Part shown: in pieces, positions 1 through 13,968 of the stretch
How positions within the stretch are numbered: position 1 is the stretch's first letter
How the letters are laid out: each line of letters begins with the position of its first letter
Assembly (NCBI GenBank): GCA_037176845.1
Contig: JAYKXP010000003.1
Span: 868,001-932,000 of the forward strand
From: Paramarasmius palmivorus
Taxonomy: Eukaryota > Basidiomycota > Agaricomycetes > Agaricales > Marasmiaceae
Reading direction: 5' to 3'
DNA length: 64,000 nucleotides
Made by a program: the position numbers and the translations under genes
The notes under the pieces: generated by a model
What the model was told of the DNA's origin: nothing
Database searches by the model: none
What the model saw: only the letters and a program-made list of their open reading frames with translations

Positions 1-327
1 ATCCTTTCATTCATACCGTCTCGTTCACGATCTTCTGAAGGCATCATTGTTCCTTCTCAGTCACCTGTTCCCAAGCCCTACCATCTCACTACACCATCTT
101 TGGCAGGACATTCCCGGGTCCCTTCAACACCTCCGCGCTCACCCATCTCGCGCCAAGCGAGCTACGACATCCCAAATGGTTCAAACTTTCGATTGGGAAC
201 CCCGCCACCAATGAGGTCGAGCACCTCACGCCTATCAAGCACTGACAGCTCCGGAATCGGGTTGGGATTGAGAAAGGTGTCTAGCTCGAGTAGCATCTCG
301 GGAAGTGGCTCTAAAAAGGACTCGTAA
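1..327 (+). CDS. C-terminal part of a Ser/Pro-rich protein (5' truncated by window)
   Basis: Frame 1 is open from the first base to a TAA at 325-327. The encoded tail is very rich in Ser, Pro, Arg and Thr, with S/T-P sites (for example STPPRSP) and a Ser/Gly-rich end, LRKVSSSSSISGSGSKKDS. This looks like the disordered, phosphorylatable tail of a larger regulatory protein whose body lies left of the window. No domain is visible and I do not recognise the family. The alternative, a short independent gene, is unlikely because no ATG start sits in the open frame before the Ser-rich part. Confidence 0.5.
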   Translation: MLSFIPSRSRSSEGIIVPSQSPVPKPYHLTTPSLAGHSRVPSTPPRSPISRQASYDIPNGSNFRLGTPPPMRSSTSRLSSTDSSGIGLGLRKVSSSSSISGSGSKKDS

Positions 328-596
328 TCATGCATCTGGATTTTGTCATCTGGACGTGTAACATACATAAATCAATCAGGAGTTCATCTGTGATTTAGAC
401 CTGAATATGTTAAGGTATACGAACGGCCCAAGATGGATATACAGAAGTAGGCAAGTGTAATGCCAGCATATATAAAACCTTCCCCAATGTCCGGTTATTG
501 TTGTCCGTGCAAGGTAAAAGAATGACTATGTGAGCTACAGTACAGTGACTGAAATATGTAAATGACAATAAATTATGCAGACTGACATGAAGGTGG

Positions 597-2442
597 TTAT
601 GAACGACCTGAAGACCACGCAGGGTTGTAACCTGGAGGTAGAACTTCCTCCTGGAGATGATCGTCCTGTATCGGAACAGGGCCAGCGTCTAATTCTTGTC
701 GGACTACCCTCGCACCACGAGGCGGTTCTGGGAGACCTTTTCCTGATGATGAAGGTGGGCGTCCAGCGCTATGTGACCCAGACCCTGAGCCAGACCCTGA
801 CATTGGTTGCGACAGTTGGGATGACGAGGCAGCTTGTTCTCCCCAAGGCGTCGAGTAAGGATGTCCATATCCCGCATAAGGCTGGAACGCCGAAGAATCG
901 GAAGGATGTGGTGCATGGCTGGAGCTAACGGATGAACTGAGTGACTGGAGCTTTGAATGACGACCAGTACCACTGGTGGTGGTGGTATTGTCCGAGTATG
1001 GCCGTGTCGTGGTCGGCGGTAGTACAAATGGCTCAATGTAAGCCCCTAGAAGGGGTTGAGAATCTTGCTCTAGGTCAGCTTATTGTAAAATGAGAAGGAA
1101 AGCTGAGCTTACGAGCAGGGTATTTTTGCATTGCGTGGGCTTGGCCACTGTAAGTCGCGGGTGTTGGACCATCGTAATCATCCTGATTTTTCCTGTATGC
1201 CCATCTGTAAGCTTATGGACTGGCACCATTTTACACAGATCTCACCGTCGCCGCCAGAAAAAGAATAATAGAGACGCTATGCCGACTGCACCAATTATGG
1301 CCCCGACCTGTACTTTGGTGAACTAGTGTGGTAGTGATTTGGTTTCTAGTACTCACAGCTATTCCAGCAATGACAGCTGTACTCAAACCATTGTTCTGGG
1401 AGTTTCTACCAATGCCGAGTTGTCAGTTTGATATTCCCTATAGTTTGGAAGTTCGCTCACGTTCCAGGGACACCTTCCAGCCATCTGACTTCATGTATAT
1501 CAACGTACATCCCCTCGTCCAGATTCGTCAGCGCTATCGTATATGTCTGGGAGCGATCTAGACCAGATTCCCAGTAAATCAATTGGTCATAAGCGAACCA
1601 TTTTGACGTTGCATTAAAAGTGCGCGTGCTGCCAGAGACACCCGCCGATGGGCTTAAAGTAACAGAATATGTGCCGTGATCATAATTTATCGTTCCATAC
1701 ACAAAGACGGCCGACCTGCGTTGTCAATGAGTAGGTGATTGTCAAGTTTCAACAGGACGCTTACATGCCCGTCCCCCGGAAGTTTATAGTAGAACCCGCA
1801 TTATTTGTGTCCACTCGGGGATAATTTGAAGCATCGTGGAAGGTATTGAAGGTACCCTGACCGGTGGTGTAAAGGTAGTCGTTGTTTAGGTAGGATGAAC
1901 CATCACTGTTGACCTTCACCGCGTCGACCCTTGTCTCCTTTACAGTTGCGCTAGGTGGATGAGAGGTCAATAGGCTGCTTTGCACTCTATGACGCAGTTG
2001 AACTGTACCCTTTGTCGCCAACACCCACAGTCAACCTCGCAAAGGTAACATTCAGGGACTGGGATTGCGTTACATTCAAGGACAACGTGTGGGCCTTGTA
2101 TTCGAGGTCGGTGTAGCTAGCAAGCATTCCATTGCTTGGGTTCCCATCTACCGCGCCTTTGCTGTCCATTTTGGTGGTATACGCCCCCGCAGTCCCCGAA
2201 CCGTACACCTGAATTGCAGTCCCCATAAAACTGATCTCAAAACTGGCACCCTGCATGGTCGTACTGTGAAGTGATGTCCCCGATGCTAGGTTCGAATTTT
2301 GATGGGTGGAATCGTAGGAGCTGTCTGGACTATTCGAATAAAAGGATTTCCATGATGAGCCTAAATCTTCGCCCTCGCGGGTTGGGTGGTAGATGATTGT
2401 CGGTGAGGTGTCCGTTATTTGAAAGTCGTAGGGATTGGCCAT
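597..2442 (-). CDS. Agaricomycete-type single-pass surface protein with two tandem beta-sandwich-like domains
   Basis: Exons joined by eye give two similar extracellular modules. The first has the signature SFMGTAIQVYGSG and the second FRGTGMSAVFVYGTINYD; between them these end in Asn-rich 'SLNVTFARLTV'-type strands. They are followed by a short linker, a hydrophobic helix (LSTAVIAGIA joined to VGAIIGAVGIASLLFFFW), a basic stop-transfer RRR and a Ser/Gly/Pro-rich cytoplasmic tail. Supported introns include 1716-1764 (splits FRGTG-M-SAVF), one near 1411-1468, and one splitting the membrane helix near 1309-1353. There is no clear signal peptide at the chosen Met, as is common in this family. 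The architecture resembles a large, mostly uncharacterised Agaricomycete family (known to me, not searched). Function is unknown; a cell-surface or wall-sensing role is only inference. The first intron (about 1945-2020) is least certain. Confidence 0.65.
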
Positions 2443-3078
2443 ACTGGAAGATGGCAAGAGTTAGGCGTATAGATTGGCTTGCAAGGAGTCTTGGGGCTGT
2501 CCACGACGGTCCGCGCCGTGTGTGGTGACAGTTGCACAGGAATTAGTCATATGTACGGGTGGTTTCGACTGAAACTCGCCCACAACGTATTCTGATGGTT
2601 ATCAAACTAGCGCCCCTGTGATGACGGCCCTGCGCATAGGTGGATATGGCGGGGTTGGAGCGGTTTATTAATATTATGCGCTCGTACTGGTAAGGTCGTC
2701 CAGTTCAGAACTGCAATTCTTCAGTTAGACCACAATAAAGAGAGTCTTTGGACCTATACTTACTGCTTGTGCTTGTATTACACCCGAGGCCGTTCGGGCG
2801 CTCCATCATGAAAAAGAAATCGACCCTGATTCATATACTGTACATCACACTGCAGGTGGAACTTCTATGGCTGCTCCTCTCTATGCGGTGATATGAGGCA
2901 TCCCAAATTTCTGTATTGAAGACGTGATATTGTGTCCTTGAAAGTAGCTAGAAAAAAACCTGGTGCAAGGCGTGCAAGATGGCAGTGTGAGAGAAGCCCG
3001 GGAAAGAGACTCAAAGTTGAGTCAAAGCGCCCAGAATGGTTAAAAGGCGGCAAGACGCGCTTGCCGTCGTTCACTGTC
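2443..3078. promoter_or_regulatory. Divergent intergenic region between surface-protein gene and synaptojanin gene
   Basis: This roughly 640 bp region separates two genes whose predicted starts face away from each other, so it should hold both promoters. I saw no coding pattern, tandem repeat or RNA gene in it. The open frames that cross it have no recognisable protein content. Confidence 0.4.
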
Positions 3079-6000
3079 ATGCACCTTCACCTAGGGAATT
3101 CTCCCCGGGTCCTGTATCTTGTCACAAGCCCTGAAGACGACCGTCTTGGTCGTCCTAACAGAGCCCTTGTTTTCCGATCCGATGAACATAAATCTCATCA
3201 AGCTGTGGTCGAATTCTTGCCTAGGAACGAGGTCGATCTGACGGGCACAGTGCGGTTAACGAGCAGGGCCATAAAAGGTTGCCTGGGGCTAATATCCGTC
3301 GATAATGGTGCGTGGAAACCCTCTGGATCTATCATCCATGTCTAAGGCTTTCTACCTACCCAGAAATTTTTCTGGCCCTGGTCACCAGCTCCTCAGATAT
3401 AGGGAATACAAGGCCTTCCAGCGGAATACCAGAATCAGTTGCTCGGATACTTGAGGTTTCCTTCTACAGCCTCACTTCCTCCACATGGGACGATTTATCG
3501 ATTGGTTCTGATTCGATGGCTAACGCTGAAGCCCTGGAATCCGTCATGCGAGACAACTACACGCAGACTGTGCCCGCACAGCCTTATGAGCACCCCTGTA
3601 CCCCACTAACCAAGATCCTTTCTTCCGGCAGCTTCTACTATGCGGTTGACTCGCGGTGGGATCTTTCTTCACGGCTATCTCGACGCATATCGGGAAACAG
3701 GAGAACGAATCATGATCTTGGGACTTTCGACGAAAGATTTGTTTGGAACGAGTATATTGTTAGGTGCCTACTGGATTTTCGAGAGAGATTAGATCCCCAC
3801 GAACGCGAAGAGTTGGATCAATGTCAATTCATTGTATGTGTATGGTCGTTCCCTCGCTCAAGTATGCATAATTCACGACGGACAGATATTAGCCATTCAA
3901 GGCTACGTAGGGGTTTTCAGCATGGCACTTCCGGCGCCTCCAACCAATGGCAAACCAATAAATGCCACTCTTGCCTTGCTCTCCCGTCTGGGCTGGAAGC
4001 GAGCAGGTACTCGTTTCAATACTCGAGGGGTTGATGACGATGGTAATTGTGCGAACTTTGTCGAGGTTTGTTTTTATGCTCCTGTTCACGAATACGCTTC
4101 TAAATTATCGTCAGACTGAAACAGTGTTTAGTACTGATCAACACTGTGTTAGTTATGTACAAGTTCGAGGCAGCGTTCCTTGTATGTATCCTCACCTTCA
4201 ATGCAATCACTTGTTCATTCTATCTGCACCACCACAGTATTTTGGGAACAACAAGGGATTCAAACATTTGGTCAACGCATTCAAATTACGCGACCGCACG
4301 CTTCTCAGCCTGCTTTCGAACGGCATTTTGCCCAGTTGACCGAAGAGTACGGCGCTGTTCACGCCATAAATCTCCTGGGTTCCAAAGAAAACGAAGCAAT
4401 CTTGACAAGTGCTTACGATCGCCACCTTCAAATTGCCCGTGGTGGTATTACAGATAACTTAAACATTACGCACTTTGATTTCCACAATCAAGTGAGAATT
4501 GGTGGACACGACAGTGTTGTCAGAGAACTTAGGTGGGCTCCAGATGCCGCTTCCGGTCCCGCCACTGACTCATGGGCACACCCAGACGTATGGAGCCTAT
4601 AACTGATGATATCGAGCGGTTTGGCTACACCCTCTGCGATTCGTCCTCAGATGAGATTGTGACGGAGCAGAGGGGTGTTTTTCGTACCAACTGCTTGGAC
4701 TGGTAAGGTTATTGCCAATGATGAACTCCTTTGTCTTAGATATCAATCCTGACAGTCTGGATCGTACCAATTTCGTGCAAGATATTCTTTCACGCAATAC
4801 CCTAGAACAATACCTACTTTTGGTTCATCGCGAATGGATACATCTTCATACTCTTTGGACAAACCACCGCGAACTTTGGGCCGAGAACGGGGATGCCTTA
4901 TCCCGGATTTATGCTGGCACAGGTGCTTTAAATACCAGCTTTACTAGAAGCGGAAAACGGACTTTGGCTGGTGGGTGATGCCTGACATCCGAGGAATCAA
5001 ATCACCGATGTTATTGTTTCTAGGTGTTTTGGCTGATGCCACGAAGAGCGTTTCTAGAGCGTATATCAATAATTTCCAGGATAAAGGCAAGCAAATTGCG
5101 ATTGATATGTTCCTGGTGAGCCTCAATGTGTATCACAAGTACACCGTGCTCATTTTATTTGGGTCTAGGGGAATATGAGCTCTCAACGACAAGTCACGAT
5201 CTTCGATCCTATCCATGACTCTGTACGTGCGGCTCTAGAGCAACGGTCAGAACACTTTCGCTCTACAGCTTTTTTGTTACTCAACGGGGAAGCTTCAGCG
5301 TGCACGAGTACTCCTCAACGAAGCCTTGCATTATATTCACAGGCACATGGAATCTGAATGGCAGGGTGTGTTCGCTACGAGGCTATCTGTTTCCCGCAGT
5401 CTCATTGTATTTACAGCTTCCATCGTCTGAATCATTACTGCCATGGCTTTTCAATAGAGAAAGTGAGTGTCTTGCCGAGTGAGGTACTTCCTTTGCTAAT
5501 CAATACCTTAGTGATCAACGAGTACGCGCGTCGCTTTTGTCTGTGCATCGGAATCTGACCGATCGTCAGCCCTGACATGTTTGTGTTGGGATTCCAGGAG
5601 ATCGTTCCTTTGACTGCGCAGCAGATTGTACAAGCGGATCCTGATAGACGGTAATGCCAGGGTTTTTCTGATATTAACCTGGTGCTGATACTACCTAGGC
5701 GTATGTGGGAGGCGAAGATCCTAGATACATTGGATAGGCGGCCGAATAAAAAGTCCGACTTTGTTCTACTTAGAAGCGAGCAGGTGAGCTCGTCGTTTCT
5801 GGAAGGTATATACCTCATTCTAATTCTCCGCCAAAGTTAGTTGGGACTGCGCTAATGATCTTTGTGAAAGCCGAACTAGCCCCAGTCATCAGGAACGTCG
5901 AGGCCACTACTCGGAAGGTTCGCCCAACATCTCCTAAAGACTTCCTCGCTGATTCAGAGCTCGTAGACTGGTCTCCGAGGCATGTCCGGGAACAAGGGCG

Positions 6001-7256
6001 CCGTTGGAATAAGATTAGACTACCACGACACTAATTTTTGTTTCCTAACAGCACACCTTGCTGCCGGACATGCTAACGTTGAAGAAAGGAACGCAGATTA
6101 TCGAACGATCACAAATGGTCTTCATTTCCTCAAAGGAAAGACGATAGCAAGCCATGAGTGAGTGAGTCTTCAGTGACTAGTCCGGAACGAAGCATTCATG
6201 TCCGCTTCTTCCCGGTTTCTAGAAATGTAGTGTGGTTAGCAGATACCAATTACCGCATCAACCTCGACAACGACACAGTCAGGTCTTTAGCTGCTAAAGG
6301 CGACCTGGATGGGCTCATTGCTGCTGATCAGGTTGGTCCTGTGATCACAAGAGATGACCTTCCTTTGAGCGCTTTTTTGGTAGCTGAAGCAAGTGATGGA
6401 TGCTGGGATTGCATTTGAAGAGTATGAAGAAGGACCAATATTGTTCCGACCAACGTACCGCTACGATGTCGGGACAGACAACTATGATACAAGCGAGAAG
6501 ATGCGAATACCGGCGTGGACGGGTTTGGCTTACTCTTCACGCTTTTCTGATACTTAACCTGACTGATCTTCAGATCGAATTTTATATCGTGGGCGATCCC
6601 TCGATTTAACGGCCTATTCACGAGCGGAGCTGAGAGGGTCAGATCATCGACCAGGTGAGCGATGTCCATGCCGATCGCTTTGCAACTCTAGTGAACTAAT
6701 TTGAGCAAAGTCTACGCCATCTTCAGAGCGAGTATCCGCATCATTGATAAAGCAAAGCGTGCAACATTATCGCGGCTACTCCTTAATAGTGTTATGACGA
6801 CTGCACCAGGCGAGAAACTAGACGATAAGCTTGCATTATTGTCTCTGCCGCCAGAGTATTGCGAACGTAAGCACACTTCTGATTCTTCGGAGGTGTATCC
6901 TTACTTTACTGCCTTATTAGTGCCACCTCCCAGCACTGATGATATTGCGTGGTGGGATAGTCAGAGTACGTGCAACCTCTTATCTCTGCAAACGCCGGTC
7001 TAGTACTTAGCAAGAATATCTTCCGGCAGGCAACCCCAAGGGAGTAGTGGCTATTCCTCACTTCAACTCTTCGGCACGGCACCACCACTCAAATCCTTTC
7101 GATTCACCGACGGAATCGCCCCTTTCCTCTTCACCTACCTCTTCTGATGAGGAACTTTTCACGCATGTGCAGTCCCTCCAAGCGGCAATAGTGCCTAATG
7201 TGCCGCCACCAGTGCCCCCTAGGCCTAGAACTACAGACATGACAGATGTTGTATAG
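3079..7256 (+). CDS. Synaptojanin-type phosphoinositide phosphatase (SAC domain + inositol polyphosphate 5-phosphatase)
   Basis: The protein has two catalytic modules. The N-terminal SAC domain begins [15 protein letters not shown], contains [10 protein letters not shown] and [12 protein letters not shown], and has the complete catalytic CX5R(T/S) motif RTNCLDCLDRTN, formed only after splicing intron 4703-4755. The 5-phosphatase module starts at [11 protein letters not shown] and carries [47 protein letters not shown] and SDHRP. A short tail has [13 protein letters not shown] and a Pro-rich PPPVPPRP end that could bind SH3 proteins. This is the Inp51/52/53 (synaptojanin) architecture, which removes phosphates from PI4P, PI3P and PI(4,5)P2 during endocytosis and Golgi-endosome traffic. 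Many short introns are present; the junctions near 5240-5300 and the last intron near 6966-7010 are not resolved. Confidence 0.9.
4703..4755 (+). other. Intron splitting the SAC catalytic CX5R motif
   Basis: The exon ends ...RTNCLD plus 'tg'. After a 53-nt GT-AG intron the next exon begins 't ctg gat cgt acc', restoring CLDCLDRTN. The intron lies inside the codon of the second Cys of the signature, so the restored catalytic motif confirms the splice. Confidence 0.85.
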
Positions 7257-7391
7257 CTTTATACACGTTTTCCCAACGCATTGAGATACGAATATCGTTA
7301 GAAACCGCATAATACCCCCGTCATCTCCACGTCGGTAGAATACAAGAGAGAAAAAGACAGGACGTGGTTTGTCGACTTTCGTGAATAGCTC

Positions 7392-9260
7392 TCAAATGAG
7401 CCCCTGCTTCTTGAGATCCTCATAGGTTTTGCGATTGTAAACATTGCCTTCGTCATCTTCAAGCTCTTCCATCGTCTCCTGCTCGAAAACTTCGTGTCGA
7501 CCCTCTTGCTTCAGTTTTTCGGCGACTGTATATAATAATCAGATGAGGACAATCATTTCTATAAGCATACTCACGGGCAAGTGCATCCTCGATACGTGTT
7601 ATTTCGTGGAAGTGCTTTGTGTTCGGAAGTCCTAATGCCCGCATACCGAACGCATGACGGGATTCCTGCGGAGACGGTATGAATAGGGGTAGGTATAAGC
7701 ACAGTACAAGATCAGCATTACCTGGAAGTGACGGTCAAAGTTTTTCCTATTCATCGCCGAGTGAGTCATTCCGTAGCGACGAACCTTGTTTGTGAACACT
7801 CACCTTCCCATGTAAACGTGGTCCGAACATATCTCACATCTGTATTCCACACCCAGACCATGCAGCTTGTATAACCAATATGGGATAGGCTTTCCGTCCC
7901 ATCCAAGAGGCAATTTGAGAGGGTTATAGATCCTCTCTTCCTCCTCTTCTTCCTCGGCTTCGTCACCATTGGCGGTAGTCACAGCCGGCGCCGATTGAGG
8001 TTTAGACTGTTCCATGAGCTCTTGCTCCCGCTCCCGCGCCGTTAGCGAGAACTTTCTTTCGACGTTAGACTTGGTGTCGTTTAAGATGGGAAGAAGTGTA
8101 ATAAGAAGATTTGTCGACAAGTAAGTGTATAGTGCCGATTCATGAAGTCGGTTTTTAGTATTAGAAGCTTGCGACGGCGCTGGAGGTGGAGTAGGACCAT
8201 TAGGGTTGCTTGGCGTTGCATCCCCCGCTGCTTGCTTTTCAGCCGCTTTTATATGCTTCTTAGATGTCAGATGTGCGTCAAAGACGGTTTGCTTGCTATA
8301 GTGCTTCTGGCCTAGAGAATACTGAGTGAGCTGATAAACGAAATTCCGGTTAAAACGGGCTTCTCCATACAAGCTGAACACCATATTCCGGCCGAAGAGT
8401 CACCCTGTGACTTCTTATCAGAACCATCCTCCCAGTCCTTGAATTCCCCTGCTTCCCATTGTTTCTCAAACTCCACCTTAGCCTCATTCTGAAGTGTCTC
8501 AACGTCAAGCAATGGCTGTGTCCTTTTGACGAATGACAATAGGTAAGCATGTAAACCCCGGATGTACCTGTATGAAGCACATGTGAACATGATATCCATG
8601 CAGTCAAAAGTATACTAACGTTTCAAAATCTTTTGTGAATCGCGCTTCCTTGGGGAGGTCCTGATGTATAGGGCCGGCTTGTGAGGCTATGAGAAGATCA
8701 AGATATTGGAGGTATCCTGGTCTCTTCCCAATATTCTTCAAGTTGGTGTAGGCAACATGGTGAGCGTATAAGTCGAGGTATTTTCCGTATGCCTCCTCTC
8801 CGGAAAAGAGAAGGGAAATGGCTGCTTGATGAGTCAGTAAGTGAATTTTGGAAGAAAGTTGGAACGCACGGTCTTCTTCGTACTCCTCAAATCCCTCTTG
8901 ATTAGGCTCTACTAGGAGAGCTTCTATTTCAAGGTCGGGGCCTCCTGCCACAGAGTCAGGATATTTGGCGTGGTGCTCCTGGATTTTCACCAACCGCGAA
9001 TAGAATTCTGTCAAGTCGCCTTGCTGACCCGGTGAAGAAAGAGATTCTATCTCGGCTTTCCGGGCATCTTCATCCTCGTACAAGTTCTTCAAGGCCACCG
9101 TCCGAGTGGAAATCCGGTCGAGTATTTGGGAAGCCTTGTGCTCGTTCTGAAGCTTGAGTTCATGGGAAACGAAATTCCTGGAGAGAAGAGTGTAGAGAGC
9201 GCGTTCGAAGCGTTCTATTTCTTCGTGAGTCTGGCGCTGGACTTCGATGATTGAGTCCAT
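7392..9260 (-). CDS. SF3A3: Splicing factor 3a subunit 3 (SF3a60/Prp9), U2 snRNP
   Basis: The start [19 protein letters not shown], the extended helical N-terminus, a Gln/Glu-rich middle and the C-terminal matrin-type zinc finger ([10 protein letters not shown], with the His pair in the next exon, leading into [22 protein letters not shown]) identify SF3a60. The protein ends [22 protein letters not shown]. In the U2 snRNP it bridges SF3a to the U2 RNA and is required for prespliceosome assembly. Several introns of about 50 nt interrupt it, e.g. just after EDALA. The chosen ATG is the first one matching the family N-terminus; an ATG 14 codons upstream would add nonconserved residues. The 5' end faces the FAL1/eIF4A3 helicase gene across 119 bp. 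Confidence 0.93.
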
Positions 9261-9379
9261 ACTAGTGGTTGAGGTGAAGCTAAGTATTAGACTTTGTGTC
9301 ACGCTGACTGGAAAAGATGGGAAAAGTCACGAGATTCCAACTCCGCTTGCTCTCAACCACCTCAACCCACAACTGCAAA
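9261..9379. promoter_or_regulatory. 119-bp bidirectional promoter region (SF3a60 / FAL1-eIF4A3)
   Basis: Only 119 bp separate the start codons of the divergent SF3a60 (-) and DEAD-box helicase (+) genes, so both 5' UTRs and promoters must lie here. A CTCAACCACCTCAACCCAC direct repeat lies close to the helicase start (about 9352-9370). No clear TATA box was seen. Both products act on pre-mRNA, so shared regulation is plausible but is inference. Confidence 0.5.
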
Positions 9380-10989
<1,610 letters not shown>

Positions 10990-12714
10990 TTCTACTTCCG
11001 AAAAACTCTGTCCCTTTTTTTTTTCGAGTGTAAGGTATTCCTACGTACCGTCATGGTTGTGATGTGTAGTTTATATCTAATGGCATGGAATGACCCAGTA
11101 TTAATGAATTTCGCGTGCTATGAACCCTGCAAATCGATAGGAAGCTTGATTGGAATGGATAGATATAGATTCCCAGTGCTCTTTCAGTTTATGTCATTAT
11201 ACTAACCCTTGCTACAAAACTCTAGAATTCGTACCGTGTTCCGACTCGGACATGGCTCTAACAGGTTCTAACTCTGTTCATCTAATCAAGCGTAACTATG
11301 GATATATCCGGCGGAGTTGTGCGAAACCATAGGTTTTCGAAGACACGGCGGTCTGACAGCCATCCTCATTTCTGACCCTTTCAAGGAACAGCAAAAAAAG
11401 ACCCGGGGTTTGCCACATAGTACGTAGATTCGGCTTCTGAGCCGCGCTGATAAGCATTAGACAGTGTCAGTGCGAACGAAGTATACCTAAGGCTAGTTGC
11501 AGGCTAGTGTGTGTCTGAAGCAGTTACTCGTTTAGAGTCCGGATTTTGATAGAAGCAGAATTTCAGTGTTCGCGTGCTCGAAATGCGGCCAATAAGTTGC
11601 GGCGTGTCCATACCATGACAGACACGGGTGAGCAACGGGTATACGGGTATGTAGTTGGAATGATGAAGGCCAAGAATCGAAATTTCGCAGCTAACTAAAT
11701 GGTTGAACATGGTACGTTGGGCAGTCGCCCTGACGGAAGCAGGATGCGCATGCTACTACAACGACCGGTCTAAATGAACCCAGGTGAAGAATTAATGATC
11801 TTGGCGAGTCGTCAAACAGCTTTGAAACGGTCCCACTCTGTCAACTTATCCACTTGTGAAACACTTTTAGTTTCCATGCTCTAGGCCACGAGACATCGAT
11901 GACATACCGTTCCGGGGAAGTCACAGAAGCACAAAGCAATTTGCCAAGCATGGTCTTCATCTATCAGTTTCGGGGAAACGTTCCTTTACACCTTTCCCCG
12001 AAGGTCGTGTTGCATTCATCACAATCACCTGGTCAGTATTTCCAAGAAACCGGTTTTCGTCGAGACGATAATCGATGAATCTCTTCGAAAAAGCCGAGGG
12101 CTTCGGATCCCCGCAGGCGCAGGGGCGAGTCAAGAGCGAGAAAAAGCTCAGGCGAACTGTTCTGGATTTCTTTACATTACAGATAGTTTGTGGCGTCCTG
12201 GGATCAGCACTGACGTCTTTAAGAAGTCTATAGCATTTCAAGAAAGATCATAGGGCAGAACACCACTCACATCAATCCAAACCCAAAGACTTTTGGTGTA
12301 TTTCTGGGAGCATTTGATGCCACGGGTGACGGAGCTATCTGTGTCAAAAGCAGCCTTCCCCTGACGATGACGGTACTATCGGATATCGGATGGGACAATA
12401 GTCGAAGAACTGGCCAGGAAAACCCATGGAACTTATGCCAGGGCCGGTCTTGTTCACGAAAAAACTACGCCACCGTGGAATAAGTTGTCATCGAGTAATA
12501 AATCACGACAGGGGGTTGTCCTGATGACCTTTGAGAGACTCGATAGTGCCTATTGTGCTCACAAGCTAGGTAGAATACTAGCATGTAGTTCATCGAGATA
12601 TCTTGTATTTGGAAATAAACAGACGACAGAATTTCATAGATGATGCAGTCTACGAAATGAATCAGAACATAACTAAAAGCGAAGAAAATGAGTCGCGCCA
12701 CAATTTAGTAGTCT
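10990..12714. other. Gene-poor region, 1.7 kb, nothing recognised
   Basis: Downstream of the helicase gene I see only short open frames on both strands with no conserved motif, no plausible exon chain and no tRNA cloverleaf. This is unusually long for a window in which genes are normally separated by 60-400 bp. It could hold a noncoding RNA, a decayed element or a lineage-specific gene that I cannot recognise. Confidence 0.4.
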
Positions 12715-13762
12715 TCATGCGTCACTAAGTATATCAAGCAAATCTAGGCCAACAAGCGCAACTGTCATAACAGAGTTCGTTGGCTTCTCGTTTCTCCAAT
12801 AGTCCATGGATTTGAAGCCAATCTGCACATCGGATCTATGTCATGCTATTAGTGAATACTTAGTCAGGAAATTCTTTTTTACCTGTAGAAGAGTGACGAA
12901 AAGCCCGGTTGGTAAGTAGAGGCAGTTCGGCTCGGATATCCTCGTTCTCCGCTGTGATTGAGCCTTTGGGCTGGAGCTTGAACACGATAGCCAAACGCGT
13001 TGAACCCCTATGTCGAAGTTTTCCTCGATGCGAAGAGTGATCTGATCCCCAATTCTGCGCGCGTCTACAACGCAATTAATTTGCGGTCCACGTTTGGCGG
13101 ATTCATCTCGAGACCAGCTGCCATAACGGTTCAGCGATCGGAAAAATAATATTCTTTCGAGGTGTAACTCGTGTAGCAATCCGGTAGCCATCAGCGTGTC
13201 AACAGACCATGTAGAGTCGTAGGTATAAATGCTGAGTCTGTAGTACCACTTGGAGTCGTTATCTTCTCAGTTCGACTCCAATGTGCTACTGGCGCCGGTG
13301 CGGGTCTCTCGTCTGTATCCGTGAAAGTTCTGTTGACACGACTTGACAGCGTCAGAAATATCTACACAAGGTTTGATCTTCAGTTCGTTGCATACCAACT
13401 CCGAAGGCTGATGAACCCTATAGATGTGGTCACGGTGTTAATTTGGTTGGTGCTATTCATACAATTACGCCGACTTACGAGCTAATGTATATTCACTGTA
13501 GCCGGAGGAAGAAGTATGTCGCGACCCGCGCAAAGAAACTCAGGCTGACTTCTGCAGATTAAATGCAACTTAGTCAGCTGCAAATTTAGCCCAGCTCATC
13601 CTCGAAATTGTCGACCCCCGCAATGCACGCAAACATGCTGGCAATAGTGAGTGACGAGACCACTAAAAGACCCCATCTCACTGGCTTCGTAGTCGCCAGT
13701 TCCCGCAACAGTACTGTGCGTCCCTTCCCCTGCGTCTCGAAATGGCCCTGGCTAATATCCAT
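12715..13762 (-). pseudogene. Diverged or decayed membrane-protein-like locus (weakly DUF4436-like)
   Basis: Read on the minus strand, the first frame gives MDISQGHFETQGKGRTVLLR followed by a hydrophobic helix (VRWGLLVVSSLTIASMFACI). Then come pieces in different frames: CAGRDILLPPATVNI, LTLSSRVNRTFTDTDERPAP, WYYRLSIYTYDSTWSVDTLM, ITLRIEENFDIGVQR, LAIVFKLQPKGSITAENEDI, and after a plausible GT-AG intron IGFKSMDYWRNEKPTNSVM. The order and flavour recall fungal DUF4436 proteins (N-terminal helix, beta-rich domain, 'RIEK-FDIAV'-like strand), but the usual C-terminal membrane helices are missing and frames do not join cleanly. It is either a pseudogene or a multi-exon gene I could not assemble. 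Confidence 0.35.
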
Positions 13763-13968
13763 GTACTGCCAATAGCACCTCACATAGATGGTCTATGCCC
13801 CACTTGTGCCGAGGCGCAGCAAGACTGAGATTGCTTCGTGGAAAATTGGCAGTGTAACAGATATGTATTAATACAGACGACAAACATGTAATAAAGGGCA
13901 TGCAACCGTACATGAAAGTGACTCCCAAACGCGGCCATATCTTCGTCGTGGAACTCGAATAAGAAATG

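Noticed and set aside
13195..13340. 12-bp inverted repeat CGTGTCAACAGA / TCTGTTGACACG
   Set aside because: Arms of 12 bp within 150 bp are expected about once by chance in 64 kb, and no flanking target duplication or transposase was seen.
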